A stretch of 64,000 nt of DNA from Dyella silvae. Lineage in GTDB: Bacteria; Pseudomonadota; Gammaproteobacteria; Xanthomonadales; Rhodanobacteraceae. Where the stretch lies: positions 520,646-584,645 of the forward strand of contig NZ_JAPJBQ010000003.1 of assembly GCF_026421305.1 (NCBI RefSeq), given 5' to 3'. The notes below the pieces were generated by a model, which did no database searches, was not told the DNA's origin, and saw nothing but the letters and a program-made list of their open reading frames with translations. Below, piece by piece: positions 8,027-19,576 of the stretch; position 1 is the first letter of the stretch; each line of letters begins with the position of its first letter. The position numbers were made by a program, and so were the translations under genes.

Positions 8027-9280
8027 ATGCAAGAGATCCGCAATTACACGATGAACTTCGGCCCGCAGCATCCTGCTGCGCACGGCGTGCTGCGCCTGGT
8101 GCTGGAGATGGACGGCGAAACCATCGTCCGTGCCGATCCGCACGTGGGCCTGCTCCACCGCGGCACGGAAAAGCTGGCCGAGTCCAAGCCGTTCAATCAG
8201 TCGATCGGCTACATGGATCGCCTCGACTATGTGTCGATGATGTGCAACGAGCACGCCTACGTGCGCGCCATCGAAACCCTGATGGGGATCGAGGTGCCGG
8301 AGCGTGCGCAGTACATCCGCACCATGTTCGACGAAATCACCCGCATCCTGAACCACCTGATGTGGATCGGCTCCAACGCGCTCGACCTGGGTGCGATGGC
8401 CGTGTTCCTGTACGCGTTCCGTGAGCGCGAGGAACTGATGGACGTCTACGAGGCGGTGTCGGGCGCGCGCATGCACGCGACCTACTATCGTCCGGGCGGC
8501 GTCTATCGCGACCTCCCGAATCAGATGTCGCAGTACCGCGAGTCGCCCTGGCACAAGGGCGCGGACCTCAAGCGCCTCAACAGCTGGCGCGAAGGCTCCA
8601 TGCTCGACTACCTCGAAGCGTTTACCAGCGACTTCCCGACCAAGGTGGACGAGTACGAGGAACTGCTCACCAATAACCGCATCTGGAAGCAGCGTACCGT
8701 CGGCATCGGCGTCATCTCGCCCGAAATGGCCCAGGCCTGGGGCATGACAGGTGTGATGCTGCGCGGTTCGGGCATCGAGTGGGATCTGCGCAAGAAGCAG
8801 CCGTACGCCAAGTACGCCGAGATGGATTTCGACATTCCGGTGGCTTCGGGCGGCGACTGCTACGACCGTTACCTGGTACGCGTCGAAGAGATGCGCCAGT
8901 CCAACCGCATCATCCAGCAGTGCGTGAAGTGGCTGAAGGCCAACCCCGGCCCGGTCATCGTGCAGAACTACAAGGTCGCTCCGCCTCATCGTGAAGACAT
9001 GAAGGAGGACATGGAAGCGCTGATTCACCACTTCAAGTTGTTCACCGAAGGCTACGGCGTGCCGGCAGGCGAGACGTACGCGGCGGTGGAAGCACCGAAG
9101 GGTGAGTTCGGCTGCTACCTGGTGTCGGACGGTGCGAACAAGCCGTTCCGCGTGCACCTGCGCGCACCGGGTTTTGCCCATCTTTCGTCGATGGACGCCA
9201 TCGTGCGTGGCCACATGCTGGCCGACGTGGTGGCGATGATCGGTACCTATGACCTCGTGTTCGGCGAAGTCGATCGCTGA
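8027..9280 (+). CDS. nuoD: NADH-quinone oxidoreductase subunit D
   Basis: This 417-residue subunit is of the 49-kDa, [NiFe]-hydrogenase-related family. It has the conserved [18 protein letters not shown] start, [14 protein letters not shown], and the C-terminal [28 protein letters not shown], shared with homologues. NuoD forms most of the quinone-binding cavity with NuoB; no metal is bound in complex I. Full length and in order within the operon. Confidence 0.98.
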   Translation: MQEIRNYTMNFGPQHPAAHGVLRLVLEMDGETIVRADPHVGLLHRGTEKLAESKPFNQSIGYMDRLDYVSMMCNEHAYVRAIETLMGIEVPERAQYIRTMFDEITRILNHLMWIGSNALDLGAMAVFLYAFREREELMDVYEAVSGARMHATYYRPGGVYRDLPNQMSQYRESPWHKGADLKRLNSWREGSMLDYLEAFTSDFPTKVDEYEELLTNNRIWKQRTVGIGVISPEMAQAWGMTGVMLRGSGIEWDLRKKQPYAKYAEMDFDIPVASGGDCYDRYLVRVEEMRQSNRIIQQCVKWLKANPGPVIVQNYKVAPPHREDMKEDMEALIHHFKLFTEGYGVPAGETYAAVEAPKGEFGCYLVSDGANKPFRVHLRAPGFAHLSSMDAIVRGHMLADVVAMIGTYDLVFGEVDR

Positions 9281-9298
9281 GCCCGGAGGAAAGCACAC

Positions 9299-9826
9299 AT
9301 GAAAGCCACCGGAAATTACGAGCAGGTCAAGAACGTCGACCCGCTCGTCGTACTCAACGAACACACTCGTCATCACATCGAGGAGTGGGTTGCCCGTTTT
9401 CCTGCGGACCGCAAGCGTTCGGCGCTGATCCAGTCGCTGTTTGCCGCGCAGGAGCAGAACCACGGCTTCCTCACCGATGAGCTGATCACCGCGGTTGCCA
9501 AGTACCTCGAGCTGCCCGCCGTGTGGGCCTACGAGGTCGCCAGCTTCTACTCGATGCTCGAGACCAAGCCGGTAGGCCGCAACAACGTCGCCATTTGCAC
9601 CAACATCTCGTGCTGGCTCAATGGCGCCGATGAGCTGGTGGCGCACGCCGAGAAGAAGCTGGGCATCAAGCTGGGCGAAAGCACGGCCGATGGCCGCGTG
9701 TATCTGAAGCGCGAAGAAGAATGCATCGCCGCTTGCGCCAACGCGCCGGCGATGACCGTCAATGGTCACTACCACGAGCGTCTCTCGATCCAGAAGATCG
9801 ACGAAATTCTCGACGGTCTCAAGTAA
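9299..9826 (+). CDS. nuoE: NADH-quinone oxidoreductase subunit E
   Basis: NuoE (175 residues) is a thioredoxin-fold subunit carrying a [2Fe-2S] cluster (N1a). Cysteines are seen in AICTNISCWLNGADEL and in EECIAACANAPAM, the usual two-pair arrangement. It binds NuoF in the NADH dehydrogenase module. A GGAGGAAAG site lies a few bases before the ATG. It is separated from nuoF by 12 bases. Confidence 0.97.
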   Translation: MKATGNYEQVKNVDPLVVLNEHTRHHIEEWVARFPADRKRSALIQSLFAAQEQNHGFLTDELITAVAKYLELPAVWAYEVASFYSMLETKPVGRNNVAICTNISCWLNGADELVAHAEKKLGIKLGESTADGRVYLKREEECIAACANAPAMTVNGHYHERLSIQKIDEILDGLK

Positions 9827-9838
9827 GGGCAGGGCGCA

Positions 9839-11149
9839 ATGGCTTACGGACCCGCACCCAAAGAACATCAGGTCGTCTACACCACGCTGCATTTTGACAA
9901 GCCGTGGGCAATGGACAGCTACACCCAGGTCGGTGGTTATGAAGCGTGGAAGAAGATCCTCGCCGAGAAGCCCGATCCGAACACGCTGATCGAAGAGATC
10001 AAGAAGAGCAATCTGCGTGGCCGTGGCGGCGCAGGCTTCCCGACCGGTCTGAAGTGGTCCTTCATGCCGAAGGGCGACATGCAGAAGTACATTCTCTGCA
10101 ACTCGGACGAATCCGAGCCGGGCACCTGCAAAGACCGCGACATCCTGCGCTTCAACCCGCACTCGGTGATCGAAGGCATGGCGATCGCGTGCTATTGCAC
10201 GGGCTCGACCGTCGCCTACAACTACCTGCGTGGTGAGTTCCATCACGAGCCTTTCGAGCACTTCGAAGAGGCCCTGAAGGAAGCGTACGCCGCCGGCCTG
10301 CTCGGCAAGAACATCCAGGGAACCGGCATCAACGTGGACATCTATGGCGCACTCGGCGCCGGTGCCTACATCTGCGGCGAAGAAACCGCGTTGATGGAAT
10401 CGCTGGAAGGCAAGAAGGGCCAGCCGCGCTTCAAGCCGCCGTTCCCGGCCAACTTCGGTCTGTACGGCAAGCCCAGCACCATCAACAACACCGAAACCTA
10501 CGCCTCGGTGCCGGCCATCCTGCGCAAGGGTGCCGACTGGTTCCTGGCGCAGAGCAAGACCAAGAACGGTGGCCCGAAGATCTTCTCGGTCTCCGGCTGC
10601 GTGCAGAAGGGCGGCAACTTCGAAGTGCCGCTGGGTACCACCTTCGACGAACTGCTGGAAATGGCCGGTGGCCTGCGTCCGGGTCGCACGCTGAAGGGAG
10701 CGATCCCCGGTGGCGTGTCCATGCCGGTGCTGCGCGCCGAGCAGCTGAAGGGTCTGCCGTTCGACTACGACACCCTGCGTGACCTCAAGACGGGCCTCGG
10801 TTCGGGCGCCATCGTGGTGCTCGACGACACCGTCTGCACGGTCCGTTTCACTCGCCGCATCTCGCAGTTCTTCCACAAGGAAAGCTGCGGTCAGTGCACC
10901 CCGTGCCGCGAAGGCACCGGCTGGATGCACCGCGTGCTGGATCGCATCGTGGCCGGGCAGGGCACGATGGACGACCTGCATCGCCTCAAGGCCATTGCCG
11001 GCCAGATCGAAGGCCACACCATCTGCGCGTTCGGCGAAGCCGCCGCGTGGCCGGTGCAGGGCTTCCTGCGCCAGTTCTGGGATGAATTTGAGTACTACAT
11101 CGTCAACGGTCGCTCCATCGTCGACGACAAGCTTGGAGCCGCCGCATGA
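9839..11149 (+). CDS. nuoF: NADH-quinone oxidoreductase subunit F (NADH/FMN binding)
   Basis: This 436-residue protein is the entry point for electrons into complex [16 protein letters not shown] forms the FMN/NADH site, [15 protein letters not shown] is a family signature, and [15 protein letters not shown] supplies three ligands of the N3 [4Fe-4S] cluster, with the fourth in HTICAFGEA. The stop overlaps the nuoG start (ATGA), so translation is coupled. Confidence 0.98.
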   Translation: MAYGPAPKEHQVVYTTLHFDKPWAMDSYTQVGGYEAWKKILAEKPDPNTLIEEIKKSNLRGRGGAGFPTGLKWSFMPKGDMQKYILCNSDESEPGTCKDRDILRFNPHSVIEGMAIACYCTGSTVAYNYLRGEFHHEPFEHFEEALKEAYAAGLLGKNIQGTGINVDIYGALGAGAYICGEETALMESLEGKKGQPRFKPPFPANFGLYGKPSTINNTETYASVPAILRKGADWFLAQSKTKNGGPKIFSVSGCVQKGGNFEVPLGTTFDELLEMAGGLRPGRTLKGAIPGGVSMPVLRAEQLKGLPFDYDTLRDLKTGLGSGAIVVLDDTVCTVRFTRRISQFFHKESCGQCTPCREGTGWMHRVLDRIVAGQGTMDDLHRLKAIAGQIEGHTICAFGEAAAWPVQGFLRQFWDEFEYYIVNGRSIVDDKLGAAA

Positions 11150-13467
11150 GTGCGCAGCCCACTACGCCTAATCTTGACCTGCTGAACATCGAGATCGACG
11201 GCAAGCCCACGCAGATCCGCAAGGGCGCCATGATCATCGAAGCGGCCGACGCCATTGGCGTGTCGATCCCGCGTTTCTGCTATCACCGCAAGCTGCCGAT
11301 CGCCGCCAACTGCCGTATGTGCTTGGTGGAAGTGGAAATGGGCGGCAAGCCCATGCCCAAGCCACAGCCGGCCTGCGCCACTCCGGTGGCCGAAGGCATG
11401 AAGGTGAAGACCCGTACCGACGTCGCTCTGAAGTATCAGAAGGACGTCATGGAATTCCTGCTGATCAACCACCCGCTGGATTGCCCGATCTGCGATCAGG
11501 GCGGCGAGTGCGAACTGCAGGACGTCGCGCTGGGTTACGGCCGCAGCGTGTCGCGCTACACCGAGCGCAAGCGCACCATCGCCGACGAGAACCTCGGCCC
11601 GCTGGTTGCCACCGAGATGACCCGCTGCATCCAGTGCACGCGTTGCGTGCGCTTCACCAGCGAAATCGCCGGTACGTACGAGCTGGGCGGTATGAGCCGC
11701 GGCGACAACCTGCAGATCGGCACGTACATCGGCAAGACCATCGAGACGGAACTGTCGGGCAACATCATCGACGTTTGCCCGGTGGGCGCGCTCACCAACA
11801 AGCCGTTCCAGTTCCAGGCACGCGCCTGGGAGCTGGTCGCCAAGCCGTCCATCGCGTACCACGATGCGCTGGGTTCCAACCTGTGGCTGCACACGCGCCG
11901 CGGTGAGGTGCTGCGCACGGTGCCGCGCGACAACGAATCGATCAACGAGTGCTGGCTGTCCGACCGCGACCGCTACAGCCACCAGGGTCTCTACGCGGAA
12001 GATCGCGTAAAGGCTCCGCAGGTGAAGCGCAACGGCCAGTGGCAGACCACGACGTGGGAACACGCCCTGGGCGCCGCGGCCGAAGCGCTGAAGGCTGTGC
12101 CGGGCAGCGACCTGGGCATGCTGGCGCATCCGGCAACCACCAACGAAGAAGGCGACCTGCTGGTACGTCTGGCGCGTGGTCTGGGCAGCGCGCACATGGA
12201 TCACCGCGTGCGTCAGCTCGATTTCGCCGACAACGCCGTGGCGACTGCTTTTGGCAAGCCGGTGGCCGAACTGGACAAGGTCAAGGCTGCGTTGCTGGTC
12301 GGCTCCGATCTGCGCCACGAACTGCCGCTGGTGAATCACCGCATTCATCAGGCTGTGAAGAAGGGCGCCAAGGTCTACGCCGTCAATCCGGCGAGCTTCA
12401 ACTTCAACTACAAGCTGGCTGGCGAAGCCATCGTCGCGCCGCAGGCGCTGGTCGATGCGCTGCTGTCGCTGGCCAAGGCTGCTGTCGAAGCAGGTGCTGC
12501 TGCGCCGTCCGCGCTGGCCGCTGCCATCAACGGCGCCTCGTCCGATCAGGGCGACAAGGACGCCATTGCCGACCTGAAGAACGGCAACGCCGTGGTCATC
12601 CTGGGCGAAGCAGCCATCACGCATCCGCAGGCCTCGTGGCTGCGCGCCGTGGCCCACTTCATCGCGGAAGCCACCGGTGCCGGCTACAACGAACTGCCGG
12701 TCGGCGCGAACGCTATCGGTCTGGCTCGCGTGGGCTTGCTGCCGGGTAACGGCGGGCTCGACGCCCAGGCGATGCTGGCCCAGCCGCGCAAGGCCTATGT
12801 GCTGTACGGCGTGGAGCTGCAGGACGTCGCCGATGGTGCTGCATTCCTCAAGGCATTGAAGGGTGCTGAGCGCGTCGTCGCGTTCTCCGCTTTCGCCAGC
12901 CCGGAGCTGCGCGACATCGCCGACGTGATTCTGCCGATGGCGTTGCTGCCGGAAACCGACGGCACGCTGGTGAACGTCGATGGCCTGTCGCAGAGCGTGG
13001 CCGCTGGTGCGAAGGCACCGGGTGACGCGCGTTCGGGCTGGAAGGTGCTACGTGCGCTCGGCGGCGTGCTCAAGGTCGCGGGCTTTGAGTTCGACGATCT
13101 TGCCGGTCTGCGCGAAGGCATCAGTGAGCGCACGCATCAGCCGCGCGCTGAGCTGGCCTCGCGTCCGTCCGTCAGCGGTCTGAGCCGACTGGCCACCTGG
13201 CCGATCTATCGCACCGATGCTGTCCTCCGCCGCGCCACGGCACTGAGCAAGCACCCGCTGAACCGCGCGCCTGCCGTGCGCGTGAATGCAGGTGAGGCAC
13301 AGCGCCTGGGCCTCAGCGAAGGTTCCGCTGTGCGCGTTGCCGACGCCGTGCTGCCGCTGGTGATCGATGTGACGGTGCCTGATGGCGCCGCATGGATCGA
13401 AGCGGCACACGCCGACACCGTCACGCTGCCGCCTTACGGCGCGGCCCTCACCCTGAGCAAGGCGTAA
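11146..13467 (+). CDS. nuoG: NADH-quinone oxidoreductase subunit G
   Basis: This is a 773-residue molybdopterin-oxidoreductase-like subunit. The N-terminal ferredoxin domain has [16 protein letters not shown] for a [2Fe-2S] cluster. Next come [18 protein letters not shown] and [10 protein letters not shown] for [4Fe-4S] clusters. The long C-terminal part keeps the oxidoreductase fold without an obvious molybdenum site. NuoG carries electrons from NuoF towards NuoI in the peripheral arm. Confidence 0.97.
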   Translation: MSAQPTTPNLDLLNIEIDGKPTQIRKGAMIIEAADAIGVSIPRFCYHRKLPIAANCRMCLVEVEMGGKPMPKPQPACATPVAEGMKVKTRTDVALKYQKDVMEFLLINHPLDCPICDQGGECELQDVALGYGRSVSRYTERKRTIADENLGPLVATEMTRCIQCTRCVRFTSEIAGTYELGGMSRGDNLQIGTYIGKTIETELSGNIIDVCPVGALTNKPFQFQARAWELVAKPSIAYHDALGSNLWLHTRRGEVLRTVPRDNESINECWLSDRDRYSHQGLYAEDRVKAPQVKRNGQWQTTTWEHALGAAAEALKAVPGSDLGMLAHPATTNEEGDLLVRLARGLGSAHMDHRVRQLDFADNAVATAFGKPVAELDKVKAALLVGSDLRHELPLVNHRIHQAVKKGAKVYAVNPASFNFNYKLAGEAIVAPQALVDALLSLAKAAVEAGAAAPSALAAAINGASSDQGDKDAIADLKNGNAVVILGEAAITHPQASWLRAVAHFIAEATGAGYNELPVGANAIGLARVGLLPGNGGLDAQAMLAQPRKAYVLYGVELQDVADGAAFLKALKGAERVVAFSAFASPELRDIADVILPMALLPETDGTLVNVDGLSQSVAAGAKAPGDARSGWKVLRALGGVLKVAGFEFDDLAGLREGISERTHQPRAELASRPSVSGLSRLATWPIYRTDAVLRRATALSKHPLNRAPAVRVNAGEAQRLGLSEGSAVRVADAVLPLVIDVTVPDGAAWIEAAHADTVTLPPYGAALTLSKA

Positions 13468-13471
13468 TCAC

Positions 13472-14500
13472 ATGGGCGAACAGATTTTCAACCAGGTGAT
13501 CTGGCCGGTCCTTGGCGTTCTGGCCATCGTGCTACCGCTGGTGATCACGGTGGCGTTGTACGTGTGGTGGGAGCGTAAGGTCCTCGGCTGGATGCACGTG
13601 CGTATGGGACCCAACAAAATCGGTCCCTTCGGCCTGTTGCAGGCCTTCGCTGACGTGACCAAGCTGTTGCTGAAGGAAGTGATTCTTCCGACCAGCGCAA
13701 ACAAGGCGCTGTATTACATGGCGCCGCTGCTTGCCCTGATCCCGGCACTGGCGGCCTGGGCGGTTATTCCGTTCAACGACAAGCTGGTGCTGGCCAACGT
13801 CAATGCGGGCGTGCTTTACCTGCTGGCCATGACGTCGCTGGGTGTCTACGGCATCATTCTCGCCGGCTGGGCCTCCAACTCGCGTTATGCGCTGCTGGGT
13901 GCGATGCGTTCGGCCGCACAGGTGATCTCGTACGAACTGGCCATGGGCCTGTGCCTGGTGTGCGTGCTGGTGCTGGCGGGTTCGCTCAACCTGACCGACA
14001 TCGTGCATGCGCAGGGCGGTTCAAAGGGCATCTTCGATTGGTTCATGTGGCCGCTGCTGCCGGTCTTCGTTATCTACTTCGTCTCGGGCGTGGCTGAAAC
14101 CAACCGTGCTCCGTTCGACGTGGCGGAAGGCGAGTCCGAAATCGTCGCGGGCTTCCACGTGGAATATTCCGGCTCGGCGTTCGCGCTGTTCTTCCTGGCC
14201 GAATACGCCAACATGATCCTGGTCAGCTTCCTGGCTTCGATCCTGTTCATGGGTGGCTGGCTGTCGCCGTTCCCCGCTTCGTGGGGCTTCCTCGGCACCG
14301 ACAGCATCCTGTGGCTGTTCGTGAAGGTCTTCATTTTTGCATTCCTCTTCCTGTGGTTCCGCGCCAGCTTCCCGCGCTACCGCTATGACCAGATCATGCG
14401 TCTGGGCTGGAAGGTATTCATTCCCATCACCATCGTCTGGGTCCTCGTCGCCGGCTGTATGAAGTATTTCGGCTGGGTCACCGTCGGCACGGGAGGCTGA
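13472..14500 (+). CDS. nuoH: NADH-quinone oxidoreductase subunit H
   Basis: This 342-residue membrane subunit (NAD1 family) has about eight helices. The family blocks [21 protein letters not shown], split here as [14 protein letters not shown] and [13 protein letters not shown], and [20 protein letters not shown] (the quinone-channel loop) are intact. NuoH links the quinone cavity to the proton-pumping membrane arm. It starts 4 bases after nuoG. Confidence 0.98.
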   Translation: MGEQIFNQVIWPVLGVLAIVLPLVITVALYVWWERKVLGWMHVRMGPNKIGPFGLLQAFADVTKLLLKEVILPTSANKALYYMAPLLALIPALAAWAVIPFNDKLVLANVNAGVLYLLAMTSLGVYGIILAGWASNSRYALLGAMRSAAQVISYELAMGLCLVCVLVLAGSLNLTDIVHAQGGSKGIFDWFMWPLLPVFVIYFVSGVAETNRAPFDVAEGESEIVAGFHVEYSGSAFALFFLAEYANMILVSFLASILFMGGWLSPFPASWGFLGTDSILWLFVKVFIFAFLFLWFRASFPRYRYDQIMRLGWKVFIPITIVWVLVAGCMKYFGWVTVGTGG

Positions 14501-14508
14501 AGAAAACC

Positions 14509-15000
14509 ATGTCCCGCGTTACTCACTATTTCAAAAGCCTGCTGCTTATCGAGCTGTGCAAAGGTTTGGCTCTGACCATGCGTTACATGTTCAGGCCCAA
14601 GTACACGATGCGCTACCCGATGGAGCACATCCCCAAGTCGAACCGCTTCCGCGGACTGCATGCCCTGCGCCGCTACGCCAACGGCGAAGAGCGCTGCATC
14701 GCGTGCAAGCTGTGCGAGGCGGTGTGCCCGGCGCTGGCGATCACCATCGATTCGGCTCCGCGTGAAAGCGACGGTCAGCGTCGTACCACGCGTTACGACA
14801 TCGACCTGTTCAAGTGCATCTTCTGCGGGTTCTGCGAAGAGAGCTGCCCGGTCGACTCGATCGTCGAAACCCACATTCATGAGTACCACTTCGAGCAACG
14901 TGGCGAGAACGTGGTGACCAAGCCGCAGCTGCTCGCCATTGGTGACCGCTTCGAGGCGGACATCGCGGCTGCCCGCGCTCAAGACGCTGCGTATCGCTGA
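14509..15000 (+). CDS. nuoI: NADH-quinone oxidoreductase subunit I
   Basis: NuoI (163 residues) has two classical [4Fe-4S] ferredoxin motifs, [16 protein letters not shown] and [16 protein letters not shown]. These bind clusters N6a and N6b, which lie between NuoG and NuoB in the electron path. The amphipathic N-terminus ([18 protein letters not shown]) contacts the membrane arm. Length is normal for the family. Confidence 0.98.
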   Translation: MSRVTHYFKSLLLIELCKGLALTMRYMFRPKYTMRYPMEHIPKSNRFRGLHALRRYANGEERCIACKLCEAVCPALAITIDSAPRESDGQRRTTRYDIDLFKCIFCGFCEESCPVDSIVETHIHEYHFEQRGENVVTKPQLLAIGDRFEADIAAARAQDAAYR

Positions 15001-15012
15001 GGAAGGAACATC

Positions 15013-15666
15013 ATGATTGATCCGTCCATGTTCCAACTCGTCTGCTTCTACGCTTTCGCGGCGGTTACCGTCGTGGCGGCGCTGGGCGTCATCACGCTGC
15101 GCAATACGGTGCATGCCGTGCTGTCGCTGGTGCTGACCTTCTTCAGCACCGCCTGCATCTGGCTGCTGGCCGAAGCGGAGTTTCTCGCCATCGCACTCAT
15201 CGTGGTCTACGTGGGCGCGGTGATGGTGCTGTTCCTGTTCGTGGTGATGATGTTGGACATCAACGAGGAGCGCCTGCGCGAAGGCTTTATCAAGTTCCTG
15301 CCGGTGGGCATCATTGTCGCTCTGGTCATGCTCGGCGAAATGGTCGCGCTGATCGGCGTGCGTGCGATGCACGAGCAGGTGATGGGCGCCAACCCGGCCA
15401 CGGTCGCCGGTGTGTCCAACACCGAATGGCTGGGCCACGCGCTTTACACGCAGTTCCTGCTGCCATTCGAGATTGCCGCGCTGATCCTCACCGTCGGTGT
15501 GGTGGCAGCCGTGGCGCTGACCATCCGTCATCGCGCCGGTACCCGTCATCAGCAGGCCTCGCAGCAGGTGCTCGTCAATCCGCGTGACCGCGTGCGCGTG
15601 GTGAAGATGGCCGCGACTGTTCCCGCCGCACCCCAGCCGGCACCGGGCAAGGAGACCACCCCATGA
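15013..15666 (+). CDS. nuoJ: NADH-quinone oxidoreductase subunit J
   Basis: This is a 217-residue ND6-type membrane subunit with five hydrophobic helices, including the conserved [20 protein letters not shown] helix containing the pi-bulge region involved in proton transfer. The C-terminal tail of about 45 residues is basic and alanine/proline-rich. The stop overlaps the nuoK start by 4 bases. Confidence 0.96.
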   Translation: MIDPSMFQLVCFYAFAAVTVVAALGVITLRNTVHAVLSLVLTFFSTACIWLLAEAEFLAIALIVVYVGAVMVLFLFVVMMLDINEERLREGFIKFLPVGIIVALVMLGEMVALIGVRAMHEQVMGANPATVAGVSNTEWLGHALYTQFLLPFEIAALILTVGVVAAVALTIRHRAGTRHQQASQQVLVNPRDRVRVVKMAATVPAAPQPAPGKETTP

Positions 15667-15968
15667 TCACGCTCGCCCATTTCATCGTGCTCGGTGCGGT
15701 GCTGTTCTGCATTGCCCTGGCTAGTCTCTTCATCAACCGCAAGAACGTGATCGTGCTGTTGATGTCGATCGAGCTGATGCTCCTGGCGGTGAACATCAAC
15801 TTCGTCGCGTTCTCCCGTTTTCTGGGTGATGTGGCGGGGCAGGTGTTCGTGTTCTTCATCCTCACCGTGGCCGCGGCGGAAACCGCCATTGGCCTGGCGA
15901 TCCTGGTCCTGCTGTTCCGTAACCGCAGCACCATCAACGTCGCCGAAATCGACAGCATGAAGGGCTGA
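15663..15968 (+). CDS. nuoK: NADH-quinone oxidoreductase subunit K
   Basis: NuoK (101 residues) is the small ND4L-type membrane subunit with three helices. The membrane-embedded glutamates needed for proton pumping are present in [14 protein letters not shown] and in [18 protein letters not shown]. The start overlaps the nuoJ stop (ATGA). Confidence 0.97.
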   Translation: MITLAHFIVLGAVLFCIALASLFINRKNVIVLLMSIELMLLAVNINFVAFSRFLGDVAGQVFVFFILTVAAAETAIGLAILVLLFRNRSTINVAEIDSMKG

Positions 15969-15972
15969 CCCG

Positions 15973-18042
15973 ATGGCATTGTCTACCTCCATTCTGCTGA
16001 CCATCGCCCTGGCGCCGCTCGTCGGATGCTTGCTGGCTGGCTTCCTTGGTCGCTTCATTGGCCGCGCAGGCTCGCATACGGCGACCATTCTTGGCGTGGC
16101 GATTGCCTGCGGCCTGTCGTTCTACGTGCTGTACCAGCTCACCGCGGGCGGTGCACCGGTCTATAACCAGAACATCTACACCTGGTTCGATATCGGCAAT
16201 TACAGCGCCCACGTCGGTTTCCTGATCGATCGTCTCACCGCCATGATGATGGTGGTGGTGACCTTCGTGTCGCTGCTGGTGCACATCTATACCATCGGCT
16301 ACATGGCCGACGATGACGGCTACCAGCGCTTCTTCAGCTACATCTCGCTGTTTACCTTCTCGATGTTGATGCTCGTGATGAGCAACAACTTCATGCAGCT
16401 GTTCTTTGGCTGGGAAGCGGTGGGCCTGGTGTCGTACCTGCTGATCGGCTTCTGGTACAAGCGCCCGACGGCGATCTTCGCCAACCTCAAGGCGTTCCTG
16501 GTCAACCGTGTGGGCGACTTCGGTTTTCTGCTCGGTATCGCTGGCGTGCTGTACTTCCTGGGTACGCTCGACTACGCCACGGCGTTCTCGGCTGCGCCGA
16601 CGCTGGTGGGCAAGACCCTGCAGATCACCCAGAACACCCACTGGGATGCCGCTACGGTGATCTGCATCCTGCTGTTCATCGGTGCGATGGGTAAGTCCGC
16701 CCAGGTGCCGCTGCACGTGTGGCTGCCGGACTCGATGGAAGGCCCGACCCCCATCTCCGCGCTGATCCACGCGGCAACGATGGTGACCGCCGGCATCTTC
16801 ATGGTGGCCCGCATGTCGCCGATCTTCGAACTGTCGGAGACCGCGCTCAGCTTCGTGATGATCATTGGCGCCACCGGCGCCCTGTTCACCGGCCTGATCG
16901 GCATCGTGCAGAACGACATCAAGCGCGTCGTCGCGTACTCCACGCTGTCGCAGCTGGGTTACATGACGGTGGCGCTGGGCGTATCCGCTTATGCGGGCGC
17001 CGTGTTCCACCTGATGACCCATGCGTTCTTCAAGGCGCTGCTGTTCCTGGGTGCCGGCTCGGTCATCATCGCCATGCACCATGAGCAGGACATGCGCTAC
17101 ATGGGCGGCCTGCGCAAGTACATGCCGATCACCTGGATCACCATGTGGGTCGGCTCGCTGGCGCTGTGCGGCGTGCCGTTCTTCGCTGGCTTCTACTCGA
17201 AAGACGCCATCATCGAGGCGGTGGGCGAGTCCCACCGCTGGGGCGCGAACTACGCTTACTTCTGCGTGATGGCCGGTGCTTTCGTGACGGCGCTCTACAC
17301 CTTCCGCCAGATGTACCTGACTTTCCACGGCAAGGAACGTTTTGTCGTGGTGCACGATCACGGTCATGGTCACGGCCATGATGCGCATGCTGATCACGAT
17401 GAGCACCATCACGTCTCCCACAAGGATGATCATGGCCATCACGAGGCCGGCATCATGCATGAGACGCCGAAGGAGTCGCCGTGGGTGGTGACGTTGCCGC
17501 TGATCCTGCTGGCTATCCCGTCGATCATCGTTGGTGCCATGGCGGTCCAGCCGATGCTCTTCGGCGAGTGGTTCGGTTCGGCCATCCACGTCAACGAAGC
17601 GAACAATGTGCTCGGCGAAGTGGGCAAGGAGTTCCATAGTTGGGCCGCGATGGCGCTGCATGGCTTCACCCAGCTGCCGTTCTGGCTGGTGGCAGCGGCC
17701 TTCGCCATTCAGACCTACATTTACCTGTTCAACCCGGCCGTCGCCGAACGCATCAAGAATGCGCTGAAGCCGGTCTACAACATGCTCAACCACAAGTACT
17801 GGTTTGACGCGGTGTACTACATCGTCTTCGCGCGTGGCGGTATCGCGCTGGGGCGTGCCCTGTGGAAGGGCGGTGACGCTGCGGTAATCGACGGTGTGTT
17901 GGTCAATGGTTCGGCGAGTCTGGTGGACCGTATCGCGGGTGGCATGCGCCGCCTGCAGTCCGGCTACCTCTACCACTACGCCTTCGCGATGATTCTCGGC
18001 CTGATCCTGCTGCTTGGCGGGTATTGGCTGGTCGGGCAATAA
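15973..18042 (+). CDS. nuoL: NADH-quinone oxidoreductase subunit L
   Basis: NuoL (689 residues) is the distal antiporter-like pump of complex I with the long lateral helix. FFGWEAVGLVSYLLIGFWY, GKSAQVPLHVWLPDSMEGPT and HAATMVTAGIFM are conserved channel segments with the key glutamate, lysine and histidine residues. Residues 461-496 form an unusual loop with 15 histidines plus many aspartates, placed after the helix ending MYLTFHGKER and before the late transmembrane helices. The loop could bind divalent metal, but that is inference. The gene lies 4 bases after nuoK. Confidence 0.97.
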   Translation: MALSTSILLTIALAPLVGCLLAGFLGRFIGRAGSHTATILGVAIACGLSFYVLYQLTAGGAPVYNQNIYTWFDIGNYSAHVGFLIDRLTAMMMVVVTFVSLLVHIYTIGYMADDDGYQRFFSYISLFTFSMLMLVMSNNFMQLFFGWEAVGLVSYLLIGFWYKRPTAIFANLKAFLVNRVGDFGFLLGIAGVLYFLGTLDYATAFSAAPTLVGKTLQITQNTHWDAATVICILLFIGAMGKSAQVPLHVWLPDSMEGPTPISALIHAATMVTAGIFMVARMSPIFELSETALSFVMIIGATGALFTGLIGIVQNDIKRVVAYSTLSQLGYMTVALGVSAYAGAVFHLMTHAFFKALLFLGAGSVIIAMHHEQDMRYMGGLRKYMPITWITMWVGSLALCGVPFFAGFYSKDAIIEAVGESHRWGANYAYFCVMAGAFVTALYTFRQMYLTFHGKERFVVVHDHGHGHGHDAHADHDEHHHVSHKDDHGHHEAGIMHETPKESPWVVTLPLILLAIPSIIVGAMAVQPMLFGEWFGSAIHVNEANNVLGEVGKEFHSWAAMALHGFTQLPFWLVAAAFAIQTYIYLFNPAVAERIKNALKPVYNMLNHKYWFDAVYYIVFARGGIALGRALWKGGDAAVIDGVLVNGSASLVDRIAGGMRRLQSGYLYHYAFAMILGLILLLGGYWLVGQ

Positions 18043-18055
18043 GGGAACCTGCTCC

Positions 18056-19564
18056 ATGTTCAATCATTTGCTCAGCCTGCTGATCTGGCTCCCCGTCGTG
18101 GGCGCCATCCCGGTGCTGCTTGCTGGCTCCGGCCGTCCCAATGCCGCGCGGTGGATCGCGCTGCTGGTGGCTATCGTCACCTTTGTGCTCAGCCTCTATC
18201 TGCTGCCGCAGTACAACGCGGGCAATGCCGCCAAGCAGCTGGTGGAAGATCACATCTGGATCGCCGGCCTCAACGTGCATTACGCGCTGGCCGTCGACGG
18301 TATTTCGATCGCCCTGATCCTGCTGACAACGTTTGTCGGCATTCTGGTCATCGTGGGCGCATGGGAGGTCATCCAGACCAATCCTCACCAGTACATGGCT
18401 GCCATGCTGGTGCTCGAAGGCCTGATGATCGGCGTGTTCTGCGCCACGGACGCGTTGCTGTTCTACGTGTTCTTCGAGGCCATGCTGATCCCGATGTTCA
18501 TTCTCATCGGTGTCTGGGGTGGTCCGCGCCGCGTGTACGCCACGCTGAAGTTCTTCATCTACACGTTCTTCGGCTCCATCTTCATGCTGGTGGGTCTGAT
18601 CTACCTGTACCTGAAGGCCGGTTCGTTTGATCTGGCTACGCTGGCGGCCTTGCCGCTGACGTTGAAGGAGCAGAGCTGGCTGTTCTTTGCCTTCCTCATC
18701 GCGTTCGCAGTGAAGGTTCCGATGGTGCCGGTGCATACCTGGTTGCCGGATGCCCACGTGGAAGCGCCTACGGGCGGTTCGGTGGTGCTGGCCGCAGTGA
18801 TGCTGAAGATCGGTGGCTATGGTTTCCTGCGTTTCTCGCTTCCCATCACGCCGGATGCTGCTGAGGCATACGCCTGGGTGGTAATCGGCCTGAGCCTGAT
18901 CGCGGTGGTCTATATCGGCTACATCGCGCTGGTGCAGGAGGACATGAAGAAGCTGGTGGCGTACTCGTCAGTAGCGCACATGGGTTTCGTGACCCTGGGT
19001 ATCTTCATCGCCTTCATGCTGGTGCGTGGCGCCAACAACCTGGATGCCGCCAAGCTGGGCATGCAGGGTGCGATGGTGCAGATGATTTCGCACGGTTTCG
19101 TGTCGGGCGCGATGTTCTCGTGCATCGGCGTGCTGTACGACCGTCTGCACACCCGTCAGATCAAGGACTACGGCGGCGTCATCAACGTCATGCCCTGGTT
19201 CGGCTTCTTCTACGTGCTGTTCGCCATGGCCAACAGCGGTCTGCCGGGCACCAGCGGGTTCGTGGGCGAGTTCCAGGTGGTGTTGGCCAGCTTCCAGGCC
19301 AATCCGTGGATCGCGTTCTTCGCCGCGTTCACCCTGATCATCGGTGCGGCTTACACGCTGTACATGGTCAAGCGCGTGCTGTGGGGCGACATCACCAATC
19401 CGCACGTGGCTGAGATGAAGGACATCAATGGCCGCGAATGGTTTGTGCTGGGTGCCTTCGCTGCCGCCGTGCTGGCCCTGGGTATCTGGCCGCAGCCGCT
19501 GATCCATCTGATGGATGCGTCGGTAACGCAGCTGGTCACGCAGCTTGGCAACCACAAGATCTAA
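18056..19564 (+). CDS. nuoM: NADH-quinone oxidoreductase subunit M
   Basis: This 502-residue ND4-type antiporter-like subunit has FYVFFEAMLIPMFILIGVWGG and KVPMVPVHTWLPDAHVEAPT, including the pumping glutamate and lysines. The ATG at 18056 is used; an in-frame ATG at 18014 lies inside nuoL and would add 14 non-conserved residues. About 14 helices are predicted by eye. Confidence 0.97.
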   Translation: MFNHLLSLLIWLPVVGAIPVLLAGSGRPNAARWIALLVAIVTFVLSLYLLPQYNAGNAAKQLVEDHIWIAGLNVHYALAVDGISIALILLTTFVGILVIVGAWEVIQTNPHQYMAAMLVLEGLMIGVFCATDALLFYVFFEAMLIPMFILIGVWGGPRRVYATLKFFIYTFFGSIFMLVGLIYLYLKAGSFDLATLAALPLTLKEQSWLFFAFLIAFAVKVPMVPVHTWLPDAHVEAPTGGSVVLAAVMLKIGGYGFLRFSLPITPDAAEAYAWVVIGLSLIAVVYIGYIALVQEDMKKLVAYSSVAHMGFVTLGIFIAFMLVRGANNLDAAKLGMQGAMVQMISHGFVSGAMFSCIGVLYDRLHTRQIKDYGGVINVMPWFGFFYVLFAMANSGLPGTSGFVGEFQVVLASFQANPWIAFFAAFTLIIGAAYTLYMVKRVLWGDITNPHVAEMKDINGREWFVLGAFAAAVLALGIWPQPLIHLMDASVTQLVTQLGNHKI

Positions 19565-19576
19565 GCAGGACCGCTC

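Noticed and set aside
7886..11017. Very long open frame (1043 codons) on the minus strand across nuoD-nuoF
   Set aside because: It lies exactly antisense to clear nuo genes, its product is His/Arg/Val-rich with no domain, and such frames are common in high-GC DNA because reverse stop codons are rare.
15934..18063. 709-codon minus-strand frame opposite nuoL
   Set aside because: Antisense shadow of nuoL with a composition typical of reversed GC-rich coding DNA and no recognisable domain.
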